Of a stretch of 64,000 nucleotides of DNA, positions 8,097 through 15,484 are shown one piece after another. The position numbers and the translations under genes are program-made. This DNA comes from Pseudomonas sp. KU43P (GTDB taxonomy: Bacteria; Pseudomonadota; Gammaproteobacteria; Pseudomonadales; Pseudomonadaceae): the NCBI RefSeq assembly GCF_033095865.1, contig NZ_AP019365.1, positions 2,453,501 through 2,517,500 of the forward strand, in the 5' to 3' direction. Under the pieces are notes generated by a model that worked only from the letters and a program-made list of their open reading frames with translations, made no database searches and was not told the DNA's origin. Position 1 is the stretch's first letter; each line of letters starts with the position of its first letter.

Positions 8097-8945
8097 ATGC
8101 AAGTCGAACAATTGACCTGCGCCATCGGTGCCGAGCTGGTCGGCGTCAAGCTGGCCGATGCCATTCACGATGACGGCCTGTTCGCCGCGATCCGCGCCCA
8201 GTTGCTCAAGCACCGGGTGCTGTTCCTGCGTGATCAGGACATCAGCCGCGCCGAGCACGTGGCGTTCGCCCGCCGCTTCGGCGAGCTGGAGGACCACCCG
8301 GTGGTCGGCAGCGACCCGGACCACCCGGGCCTGGTGCAGATCTACAAATCGCCGCAAACCCCGATCGACCGCTACGAAAACGCCTGGCACACCGACGCCA
8401 CCTGGCGTGAAGCGCCACCCATGGGCTGCGTGCTGCGCTGCGTGGAAAGCCCCTCGGTGGGCGGCGACACCATGTGGACCAACATGGTGCTGGCCTACGA
8501 CAACCTGCCCAGCGAGATCAAGGCGCGCATCGAAGGGCTGCGTGCCCGCCACAGCATCGAGGCCAGCTTCGGCGCGGCCATGCCGATCGAGCAGCGCCTG
8601 GCGCTCAAGGCACGCTTCCCCGACGCCGAGCACCCGGTGGTGCGCACCCACCCGGAAACCGGCGAGAAGGTGCTGTTCGTCAATGCCTTCGCCACCCATT
8701 TCAGCAACTACCACACCCCCGAGCGGGTGCGCTTCGGCCAGGACGCCAACCCCGGTGCCGGCGAGCTGCTGCGCTACCTGATCAGCCAGGCCTACATCCC
8801 CGAGTACCAGGTGCGCTGGCGCTGGAAGCCCAACAGCATCGCCATCTGGGACAACCGCAGCACCCAGCATTACGCCGTCATGGATTACCCCGCCTGCCAC
8901 CGCAAGATGGAACGCGCCGGGATCATGGGCGACGCGACTTTCTGA
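8097..8945 (+). CDS. TauD/TfdA-family Fe(II)/2-oxoglutarate dioxygenase, copy 1
   Basis: A 282-residue member of the TauD/TfdA family. The iron ligands are His98 and Asp100 in NAWHTDATW and a distal His in NRSTQHYAVMDYP. An Arg for 2-oxoglutarate follows (HRKMERAG). Such enzymes hydroxylate next to a heteroatom to release sulfite, alcohol or amine. GGAGGG lies 9 nt before the ATG. The paralogue at 37058-37906 has the same length (53 of the first 60 residues identical) and also adjoins a quinone-reductase gene. Pairing with BKACE suggests a side chain is first cleaved off a quaternary amine or similar compound; that is inference. Confidence 0.88.
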   Translation: MQVEQLTCAIGAELVGVKLADAIHDDGLFAAIRAQLLKHRVLFLRDQDISRAEHVAFARRFGELEDHPVVGSDPDHPGLVQIYKSPQTPIDRYENAWHTDATWREAPPMGCVLRCVESPSVGGDTMWTNMVLAYDNLPSEIKARIEGLRARHSIEASFGAAMPIEQRLALKARFPDAEHPVVRTHPETGEKVLFVNAFATHFSNYHTPERVRFGQDANPGAGELLRYLISQAYIPEYQVRWRWKPNSIAIWDNRSTQHYAVMDYPACHRKMERAGIMGDATF

Positions 8946-8974
8946 CCGCACAAGAACAAGATTGAGGAACACAC

Positions 8975-10027
8975 ATGCAATTCTTCGACGACTCGCTGCA
9001 CCCGGAAAACATGGAAAAGGTGGTGATCACCGTGGCCCCTTATGGCCCCGAGTGGATGCCCGACGACTTCCCTGAAGACATCCCCGTGACCATGGACCAG
9101 CAGGTGCAGAAGGCAGTCGATTGCTATGAAGCCGGCGCCACCGTGCTCCACCTGCACGTGCGTGAGCTCGATGGCACCGGCTCCAAGCGCCTGTCCAAGT
9201 TCAACGAGCTGATCGCCGGTGTGCGCGAAGCCGTACCGGACATGATCATCCAGGTCGGCGGCTCGATTTCTTTCGCCCCGGAAGGCGAGGGCGAAGCGGC
9301 CAAGTGGCTGAGCGACGACACCCGCCACATGCTGGCCGAGCTGACCCCAAAGCCGGACCAGGTGACGGTGGCGATCAACACCACCCAGATGAACATCATG
9401 GAGCTGCTGTACCCGCAATACCTGGAAGGCACCTCACTGGCCAACCCGGCAATCCAGGCGGCCTATAGTGAAATGACCGTACCCGCGGGCCCGGCCTGGG
9501 TCGAGGAGCACCTGCGCCGCCTGCAGGCCAGCGGTATCCAGCCGCACTTCCAGCTGACCGGCATGCACGCCCTGGAAACCCTCGAGCGCCTGGTGCGCAA
9601 GGGCGTGTACAAAGGCCCGCTGAACCTGACCTGGATCGGCATCGGTGGCGGTTTCGACGGCCCGAACCCGTTCAACTTCTTCAACTTCGTGCACCGTGCG
9701 CCGGATGGCTGCACCCTGACCGCCGAGTCGCTGCTCAAGAACGTGCTGCCGTTCAACATGATGGCCCTGGCCATGGGCCTGCACCCGCGTTGCGGCAACG
9801 AAGACACCATCATCGACCAGCATGGCAAGCGGTTCACCTCGGTGCAGCAGATTCAGCAGACCGTGCGTGTGGCCCATGAGCTGGGCCGCGAGATTGCCAG
9901 CGGCAAGGAAGCGCGGGCGATCTACCGTATCGGCGAGCAGTACGCGAGCGTAGAGGAAACCCTGCTGGCCAACGGCATGGCGCCGAACCGTCGGGCCGGG
10001 CAGAAGGGCGTGCCGCAACGCGGCTGA
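8975..10027 (+). CDS. BKACE (DUF849) beta-keto acid cleavage enzyme, copy 1
   Basis: A 350-residue TIM-barrel enzyme of the beta-keto acid cleavage family (former DUF849). It has the metal-binding HLHVRE (His59, His61) and barrel strands such as MIIQVGGSISFAP. The reaction is beta-keto acid plus acetyl-CoA giving acetoacetate plus a new acyl-CoA; known substrates include 3-keto-5-aminohexanoate and dehydrocarnitine. The gene follows the TauD gene by 29 bp. It is closely similar to the 355-residue enzyme at 31625-32692, which is likewise followed by an MFS gene. Substrate not predictable from sequence. Confidence 0.9.
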   Translation: MQFFDDSLHPENMEKVVITVAPYGPEWMPDDFPEDIPVTMDQQVQKAVDCYEAGATVLHLHVRELDGTGSKRLSKFNELIAGVREAVPDMIIQVGGSISFAPEGEGEAAKWLSDDTRHMLAELTPKPDQVTVAINTTQMNIMELLYPQYLEGTSLANPAIQAAYSEMTVPAGPAWVEEHLRRLQASGIQPHFQLTGMHALETLERLVRKGVYKGPLNLTWIGIGGGFDGPNPFNFFNFVHRAPDGCTLTAESLLKNVLPFNMMALAMGLHPRCGNEDTIIDQHGKRFTSVQQIQQTVRVAHELGREIASGKEARAIYRIGEQYASVEETLLANGMAPNRRAGQKGVPQRG

Positions 10028-10036
10028 TGGCCCCAA

Positions 10037-10120
10037 TGGCCCTATCGCCGGCAAGCCGGCTCCCACAGGTCAGGAACGGCGTTCATCCCTGTGGGAGCCG
10101 GCTTGCCGGCGATAGGGCCA
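10037..10120. repeat. REP inverted pair (perfect 33-bp arms)
   Basis: The arm at 10037-10069 is repeated as an exact reverse complement at 10088-10120 around an 18-nt loop. The core is the P. putida REP sequence. It stands between the BKACE and MFS genes on the same strand, so the transcript could fold into a very stable stem within the operon. Confidence 0.92.
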
Positions 10121-10193
10121 GTCGATGCAGCACCGATTTTGGCAAGTATCCATAACAACAAAAGCAACTCAGCCAGATACCCGAGGAGGCAGC

Positions 10194-11528
10194 ATGGCCA
10201 CCTATCACGCCAGTGCGGCAGAACCAGGCACCGATACTTCGCTCGGCATTCCACGGCGCTACGCCTGGATCGTCTTCGCCCTGACCTTCGGTCTGTTGAT
10301 ATCCGACTACATGTCGCGGCAAGTGCTCAACGCCGTGTTCCCGCTGCTGAAACAGGAATGGCAGCTCAGCGACAGCCAGCTCGGCCTGCTCAGCGGCATC
10401 GTCGCGCTGATGGTCGGCCTGCTGACCTTCCCGCTGTCGCTGCTCGCCGACCGTATCGGCCGGATCAAGAGCCTGACCTTCATGGCGGTGATGTGGAGCC
10501 TGGCGACGCTGGGCTGCGCCGTGGCGGAAAACTACCAGGAGATGTTCATCGCACGCTTTTTGGTCGGTGTCGGCGAGGCGGCCTACGGCAGCGTCGGCAT
10601 CGCGGTGGTGGTGGCGGTGTTCCCGCGCGAGATGCGCGCCACCCTGGCCGGCTCGTTCATGGCCGGTGGCATGTTCGGCTCGGTACTGGGCATGGCCCTG
10701 GGCGGCGTGATGGCCCAGCACCTGGGCTGGCGCTGGGCGTTCGCCGGCATGGCATTCTTCGGGCTGCTGCTGGCGGTGCTGTATCCGCTGATCGTGCGCG
10801 AAGCGCGCATCGCCCCCCAAGGCCTGGTGGCAAAGCCCGACAAGGCCGCGCTCAAGGCTTTGCGCCCACTGCGCACCCTCTATTCCAGCCGCTCGGTCAT
10901 CAGCGCCTACATCGGCAGCGGTTTGCAGCTGTTCGTCGGCGGCACGGTGATCGTGTGGTTCCCCAGCTACCTGAACCGTTACTACGCCATGAGCACCGAC
11001 CGCGCCGGCGCGGTGGCCGCGATCATCGTGTTGTGCAGCGGGGTCGGCATCGTGCTGTGCGGCATGCTGTGCGACCGCATGGGGCGCAACTGCCCAGACC
11101 GCAAGATCAGCCTGGCCATCGCCTACTGCCTGGGCAGTTGCGTGCTGCTGTCGGTGGCCTTCGCCTTGCCGCCCGGGCTGCCACAGTTGGTGCTGATCTG
11201 CCTGGGCATGATGATTGCCGCCGGCACCAATGGCCCGTCCAGCGCCATGGTTGCCAACCTGACCCACTACACGGTGCACGGCACCGCGTTCGCCACCCTG
11301 ACCTTGAGCAACAACCTGCTGGGGCTGGCCACCGGCCCGCTGATCACCGGCAAGGTGTCCGACCTGATCGGCCTGCAGTCGGCCTTCCAGTTGGTGCCGC
11401 TGATCAGCATCGGCGCGGCGGCGGTGTTCTTTTACGCCAAGCGTCACTACCACCCTGACATGGCGCGCCTGCAGCGCGGCGAAACCGCCGAGGCGCCTGT
11501 TCAGCCTGTACTGGAGGCCCGTTCGTGA
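10194..11528 (+). CDS. MFS transporter, copy 1
   Basis: A 444-residue, 12-helix major facilitator. It shows the loop 2-3 signature LADRIGRIKS, the GVGEAAYGSVG stretch of helix 4-5, and RFLVGVGEA, as in the anion:cation symporter/spinster-like groups. ATG 10194 follows CCGAGGAGGC at good spacing; an upstream ATG at 10125 would overlap the REP region. The close relative at 32794-34119 also follows a BKACE gene, so uptake of the BKACE pathway substrate is likely. It overlaps the next gene by 4 nt. Confidence 0.9.
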   Translation: MATYHASAAEPGTDTSLGIPRRYAWIVFALTFGLLISDYMSRQVLNAVFPLLKQEWQLSDSQLGLLSGIVALMVGLLTFPLSLLADRIGRIKSLTFMAVMWSLATLGCAVAENYQEMFIARFLVGVGEAAYGSVGIAVVVAVFPREMRATLAGSFMAGGMFGSVLGMALGGVMAQHLGWRWAFAGMAFFGLLLAVLYPLIVREARIAPQGLVAKPDKAALKALRPLRTLYSSRSVISAYIGSGLQLFVGGTVIVWFPSYLNRYYAMSTDRAGAVAAIIVLCSGVGIVLCGMLCDRMGRNCPDRKISLAIAYCLGSCVLLSVAFALPPGLPQLVLICLGMMIAAGTNGPSSAMVANLTHYTVHGTAFATLTLSNNLLGLATGPLITGKVSDLIGLQSAFQLVPLISIGAAAVFFYAKRHYHPDMARLQRGETAEAPVQPVLEARS

Positions 11529-12187
11529 AGCGTACGTTGTCGATTGATGTGTACTTCGATTTCATCTGCCCGTGGTGCCTGATCGGCCGCCGGCAACTGC
11601 AAGCTGCGCTGGCGCAGTTCAAGGCGTCGCAGCCGCAGGTCGAGGTCAATGTGGCCTGGCAGGGCGTACAGCTGTTGCCCGAGCTGCCATTCAACGGCCA
11701 GCCGTTTGCCGAATTCTACCGCCGCCGTCTGGGCAGCGATCAGGCGGTGCAGCAACGCCAGGCCCAGGTTCGCCTGGCGGCCAGTGCCGTAGGCGAGCAG
11801 ATCGATTTCAGCCGCATCGAGCGCATGCCCAATACCGCTGATGCCCATCGTTTGTTGCTGCATGCCAGTGAGCTGGGCAGCGAAGCGCAGGTCGAGGCGC
11901 TGCTTGAACGCCTGCTGGCGGCGTATTTCAAGCATGGCGAAGACCTGGGCGACCGCGCCACGCTGTTGCGCATCGCCCAGGCGTGCGGCTTTGCTGCGAA
12001 CACCCTGGCTGGCAGCTTGCGCGGTGATGGTTTGCCCTTCGTCAGTGCCAACGCCGACATCGCCGGCCGCGGCGTGCCGTGCTTCGTTTTCGACGACCGC
12101 CTGCAGGTGGTCGGTGCGCAGCCTGCAGAAGCACTGCTCGAGGCCATGCACATGGCCGCGTCACGGCTGGCGGAGGCGGGCCAATGA
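11525..12187 (+). CDS. DsbA-family (FrnE-like) oxidoreductase, cytoplasmic
   Basis: A 220-residue thioredoxin-fold protein with a CPWC active site at residues 15-18 (DFICPWCLIGRR) and the FrnE/2-hydroxychromene-2-carboxylate isomerase type C-terminal end (GVPCFVFDDRLQVVGAQPAEALL). No signal peptide is present, so it acts in the cytoplasm as FrnE proteins do. It is coupled by 4-nt overlaps to both the MFS and the Rieske gene. Possible roles are glutathione-dependent isomerisation or thiol redox in the pathway. Confidence 0.85.
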   Translation: MKRTLSIDVYFDFICPWCLIGRRQLQAALAQFKASQPQVEVNVAWQGVQLLPELPFNGQPFAEFYRRRLGSDQAVQQRQAQVRLAASAVGEQIDFSRIERMPNTADAHRLLLHASELGSEAQVEALLERLLAAYFKHGEDLGDRATLLRIAQACGFAANTLAGSLRGDGLPFVSANADIAGRGVPCFVFDDRLQVVGAQPAEALLEAMHMAASRLAEAGQ

Positions 12188-12510
12188 GTGTGCGCATCGA
12201 AGTACCGGCGCAGCGCGTGCCGGCCGTCGGCGAGCGCTGCCTGGTCGAAGCTGAAGGCAAGAGCGTGGCGCTGTTCAACGTCGGCGGCCGGCTGCTGGCC
12301 ATCGATGACAGCTGCCCGCACCAGGGCTCGTCGCTGTGCGCCGGCAAGCTGGAGGGCGCGGTAATCCAGTGCCGTGCCCATGGCTTGCGTTTCGATCTCG
12401 CCAGCGGCTACCTGCTCAATGCCAAGGCGCTCAAGGTGGCCAGTTACCCGGTGCAGGTCGAGGATGGCCGGGTGTTCATCGTGCTGGCCTGCCAGGAGGC
12501 GGTGTCATGA
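12184..12510 (+). CDS. Rieske [2Fe-2S] ferredoxin-like protein
   Basis: A 108-residue single Rieske domain. The cluster ligands are Cys44 and His46 in SCPHQGSSL, and Cys63 and His66 in QCRAHGLRFD. No membrane anchor or signal is present. It is a free-standing Rieske protein of the kind that gives electrons to an oxygenase, yet no Rieske oxygenase is in the operon; it may serve the TauD-type enzyme only indirectly or be a redox chaperone. It overlaps its neighbours by 4 nt at both ends. Confidence 0.9.
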   Translation: MSVRIEVPAQRVPAVGERCLVEAEGKSVALFNVGGRLLAIDDSCPHQGSSLCAGKLEGAVIQCRAHGLRFDLASGYLLNAKALKVASYPVQVEDGRVFIVLACQEAVS

Positions 12511-13517
12511 GCACGCTGGCACTCACCCAGGTAAACCACCGCGTACGGGAGCTGGCGCCCGGGCTGATCGTAAGCCTGATCGCCGCAGGCGCGGCGAGCT
12601 TCCTGGCCGAACATTACGGCGCTCCGGTGATGCTGTTCGCCCTGTTGCTGGGGCTGGCGCTGAACTTTCTGAGCGCGGACGGCAAGTGCAAGGCCGGCAT
12701 CGAGTTCACCGCGCGCAGCGTGCTGCGCCTGGGGGTGGCCTTGCTCGGCATGCGCATCACCCTGGAGCAGATGGCCGGCCTCGGCTGGAGGGCGGTGGCG
12801 CTGGTGGTGATCCTGGTGGTGGTGACCATCGGCGTGTCGATGGTCGCGGCCAAGGCCCTGGGTTTCCAGCGCCTGTTCGGTATGCTCACCGGCGGTGCCA
12901 CGGCGATCTGCGGCGCTTCGGCGGCGCTGGCGCTGGCCGCTGCATTGCCCAGCCACCCGCAGAAGGAACGGGCCACGCTGTTCACCGTGATCGGGGTGTC
13001 GGCGCTGTCGACCCTGGCGATGATCCTCTACCCGATGATCGCCAATGCCCTGGGGCTGTCGCCGCAAGCGGCCGGGGTGTTCCTCGGCGCCACCATTCAT
13101 GATGTGGCGCAGGTGGTGGGGGCGGGCTACAGCATGTCCACCGAAACCGGCGACACCGCCACGGTGGTCAAGCTGATGCGCGTGGCCATGCTGGTGCCGG
13201 TGATCGTGGTCGCGGCCATGATCGGCCGCCGCCAGGGCATCGACAGCACCGGCAAGCGTCCGCCGTTGCTGCCGTGGTTCGCGGTGGGCTTTCTGATTCT
13301 GGCCTGCGTCAACAGCACCGGCTGGGTGCCACTGGTGGTGCAGGGCAGCATCAACGAGCTGTCGCGCTGGTGCCTGGTGGTGTCGATCGCCGCCTTGGGG
13401 ATGAAGACCCAGCTCAAGGAGCTGGCCGCCGTAGGCATCAAGCCGATCCTGCTGATGGTGGGTGAAACGGTGTTCCTGGTGCTGCTGGTGCTGGGGCTGA
13501 TGCACCTCGGTTCGTAA
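12507..13517 (+). CDS. YeiH/YadS-family putative sulfate exporter
   Basis: A 336-residue polytopic membrane protein of the UPF0324/YeiH family. Conserved blocks are VLRLGVALLGMRITLEQM, GATAICGASAALALAAALP and FLGATIHDVAQVVGAGYS, with about ten predicted helices. Homologues are annotated as sulfate or sulfonate-linked exporters. Association with a TauD-like dioxygenase fits removal of sulfite or sulfate released from an organosulfur substrate, but this is inference. It is the last gene of the operon. Confidence 0.85.
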   Translation: MSTLALTQVNHRVRELAPGLIVSLIAAGAASFLAEHYGAPVMLFALLLGLALNFLSADGKCKAGIEFTARSVLRLGVALLGMRITLEQMAGLGWRAVALVVILVVVTIGVSMVAAKALGFQRLFGMLTGGATAICGASAALALAAALPSHPQKERATLFTVIGVSALSTLAMILYPMIANALGLSPQAAGVFLGATIHDVAQVVGAGYSMSTETGDTATVVKLMRVAMLVPVIVVAAMIGRRQGIDSTGKRPPLLPWFAVGFLILACVNSTGWVPLVVQGSINELSRWCLVVSIAALGMKTQLKELAAVGIKPILLMVGETVFLVLLVLGLMHLGS

Positions 13518-13531
13518 CCCGCAGCCCAGGG

Positions 13532-13553
13532 GCCGTCAGCGTGGGCTGACGGC
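13532..13553. terminator. Bidirectional hairpin between yeiH-like gene and araC gene
   Basis: GCCGTCAGC pairs with GCTGACGGC around a GTGG loop, with outer complementarity (GCCCAGG/CCTGGGC). It lies between convergent genes and covers the last codons of the regulator gene. No T-run follows on either side. Confidence 0.45.
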
Positions 13554-14591
13554 GACCTGGGCGGTGGCGCGGCTGCGCTTGGTTTGCGTGTGCGGTTCGT
13601 GCTGTGCGCGCCAGCTGGCAGGCGGCTGGCCGAACTGGCTGATGAACCAACGGGTGAACGAGCTGTGCATGGAGTAGCCGAGCATGTCGGCGATGCGCCC
13701 CAGCGAATAGCCCGGGCTTTCCAGGTAGCGCACCACCAGGTCGCGGCGCACGCCGTTGACCAGTTCGCTGAAGGTTGCGCCTTCTTCTTCCAGACGCCGC
13801 TGCAAGGTACGCACGTTCATGCCTTGGGTCTGGGCGATGTGTTCGATGGTGGCGCGGCCCATGGGCATCAGCAGGAAGATCGCCTTGCGCACTTCCAGCG
13901 TCAGCGACGGCAGGTTTTCATCCTGCAGCAACCCCACATAGCGCTGCGCCAGCCGCGCCATGCCTTCGTTGGCCTGGGGGTTGGCGGTGTCGAGGTCGGC
14001 CGCCGAGCAGACGATGCCGTTGAAGTCGCTGTTGAACTCCAGCTTGCAGCCGAAGATGCGCCGGTGGATGGCAAGGTCCGCGGGGGCGGCGTGGGTGAAG
14101 TTGGCGCTGATCGGGTGCCAGTGCGAACCCAGCAACGCCGAGCAGAAGCGGTGCATTACGCCGATGGCCAATTCGATGGCCTGACGGCTGTGCATCGGCT
14201 GGTCGGTGATGACTTCCTGGCGGATGATCACCGTCTTGCCGATTTCCTCGATATGAATGGCCAGGGCGTTGTTGAGCAAGTGGCGGTACTGCACGATCAC
14301 CTGCAGGGCGTCGCGCAGCGAATGCTGGTGACTGATCAGCAGGCTGACTTGGCCGAAATCCGACAGCTGGCGCAATTCGGCCATGCGCAGGCCGAAGGCT
14401 TCGCAGCCGCTCAGGCGCGCCGACTCTTCCAGCACGTTGATGGCGGCGGCGACCGGGATGCGTTGGTCGGGTGTTTCCAGCAGCGATGCACTGAGGCCGG
14501 CCTGGGCCAGCAAACCATGGCTGTTGAGGCCCAGATGGCGTGAGACTTCCAGGTAATTGGTGAGCGTTGCAGCACGGGCGAGCACGGTCAT
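13536..14591 (-). CDS. AraC-family transcriptional regulator 1
   Basis: A 351-residue regulator. The N-terminal half (from LARAATLTNYLEVSRHLGL) is the arabinose-binding-like PF12625 type seen in OruR/ArgR-like AraC proteins. The C-terminal helix-turn-helix pair includes GMNVRTLQRRLEEEGATF and RIADMLGYSMHSSFTRWF. ATG 14591 is preferred over the in-frame ATG at 14642 because homologues begin at this residue. The gene faces the yeiH operon and is divergent from the hydrolase operon. TGTCAT-type boxes with 21-bp spacing lie in the shared upstream region, so it is the natural candidate to bind them. Confidence 0.9.
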   Translation of the reverse strand: MTVLARAATLTNYLEVSRHLGLNSHGLLAQAGLSASLLETPDQRIPVAAAINVLEESARLSGCEAFGLRMAELRQLSDFGQVSLLISHQHSLRDALQVIVQYRHLLNNALAIHIEEIGKTVIIRQEVITDQPMHSRQAIELAIGVMHRFCSALLGSHWHPISANFTHAAPADLAIHRRIFGCKLEFNSDFNGIVCSAADLDTANPQANEGMARLAQRYVGLLQDENLPSLTLEVRKAIFLLMPMGRATIEHIAQTQGMNVRTLQRRLEEEGATFSELVNGVRRDLVVRYLESPGYSLGRIADMLGYSMHSSFTRWFISQFGQPPASWRAQHEPHTQTKRSRATAQVAVSPR

Positions 14592-14658
14592 TTTATTGTT
14601 TTCCACGTGATCTTGATGAGTGCCCGCTGCGCTGGCGGGCAATCACTTATAGCGGTTG

Positions 14659-14692
14659 TGTCATCAGATGAAAAGCCATTTCCGAGCGACGG
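14659..14692 (+). promoter_or_regulatory. Weaker AraC-type box near the regulator's own promoter
   Basis: TGTCATCAGATGA starts at 14659 and matches box 1 of the other sites. The position 21 bp on (TTCCGAGCGACGG) matches box 2 poorly. It lies 68 bp upstream of the regulator start and could serve autoregulation. Confidence 0.4.
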
Positions 14693-14720
14693 AGCCGGGG
14701 GCAGGGCACCACGGCAGCCG

Positions 14721-14754
14721 TGTCATCAACTGAAAAGTTCGTGACGCGCAATGT
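14721..14754 (+). promoter_or_regulatory. Candidate AraC-family operator upstream of the hydrolase operon
   Basis: Box 1 TGTCATCAACTGA at 14721 is followed 21 bp later by TGACGCGCAATGT at 14742. The end of box 2 is 82 bp from the hydrolase start, like the 85-86 bp seen at the two quinone-reductase promoters. Confidence 0.55.
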
Positions 14755-14835
14755 AAAGCGCCTGGCAGGGCGACTCTTTACTCTGGCCTCAAGCAGTCGG
14801 CAATCGACCGAGTTAACCAGAGCAAGGGCCCTGAC

Positions 14836-15402
14836 GTGGAAAAACTGCAAACCACCGCAACCGTGCTGATCGTGCCCGGCTTGCGCGACCATGTACCGGA
14901 ACACTGGCAAACCCTGTTGCAAGCGCGCCTGGCCAAGGTGCGCTCGGTACCCCCCCTTGAAACCGACAAGCTCAGCTGCAGCGCCCGCGTCGAAGCGATC
15001 GAGCGCGAGCTGGCCAGCATCGAGGGCCCGGTGATCCTGGTCGCGCACAGCGCCGGTGTACTGATGGTGGCGCACTGGGCCGCCCGCTACCAGCGCCCGA
15101 TCAAGGGCGCCTTGCTGGCCGCGCCACCGGACCTGGAAACCGACTGGCCGGCCAATTACCCAACCCCCGACACCCTACGCGCCAACGGCTGGGCACCGCT
15201 GCCCAGTGGCCGCCTGCCGTTCCCGAGCCTGGTCGCGGCCAGCAGCAACGACCACCTGGCCAGCTTCGAAGCCGTGGCACGCATGGCCGACGAGTGGGGC
15301 AGCGAGCTGGTCGAACTCGGCGCCGTTGGCCACCTCAACCCTGCCTCGGGCTTTGGCCCATGGCCACACGCCGAGGCACTGATCCGGCAACTCGATCGCT
15401 AA
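14836..15402 (+). CDS. RBBP9/YdeN-family serine alpha/beta hydrolase
   Basis: A 188-residue hydrolase with an oxyanion-region LIVPGLRDHVPEHWQ and nucleophile Ser72 in VAHSAGVLM. The catalytic His is in GHLNPASGFGPW near the C-terminus, typical of RBBP9/YdeN proteins. The start is GTG 14836. It is first in the run leading to the DUF1302/DUF1329/RND genes and so may release the acid that the ligase at the end of the operon activates; no substrate can be assigned. Confidence 0.88.
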   Translation: MEKLQTTATVLIVPGLRDHVPEHWQTLLQARLAKVRSVPPLETDKLSCSARVEAIERELASIEGPVILVAHSAGVLMVAHWAARYQRPIKGALLAAPPDLETDWPANYPTPDTLRANGWAPLPSGRLPFPSLVAASSNDHLASFEAVARMADEWGSELVELGAVGHLNPASGFGPWPHAEALIRQLDR

Positions 15403-15484
15403 CCCGCGCAAGGCACGCGCATTCAAGGGCAGGCCAGCGCCCGATCGTGGCTGGCACCTTGCACATCCCAAGCAGAGATACCGC

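Noticed and set aside
10037..10120. Considered as a CRISPR repeat or IS end
   Set aside because: The repeats are inverted pairs at scattered intergenic places and match the known P. putida REP core; there are no spacers of even length or target-site duplications.
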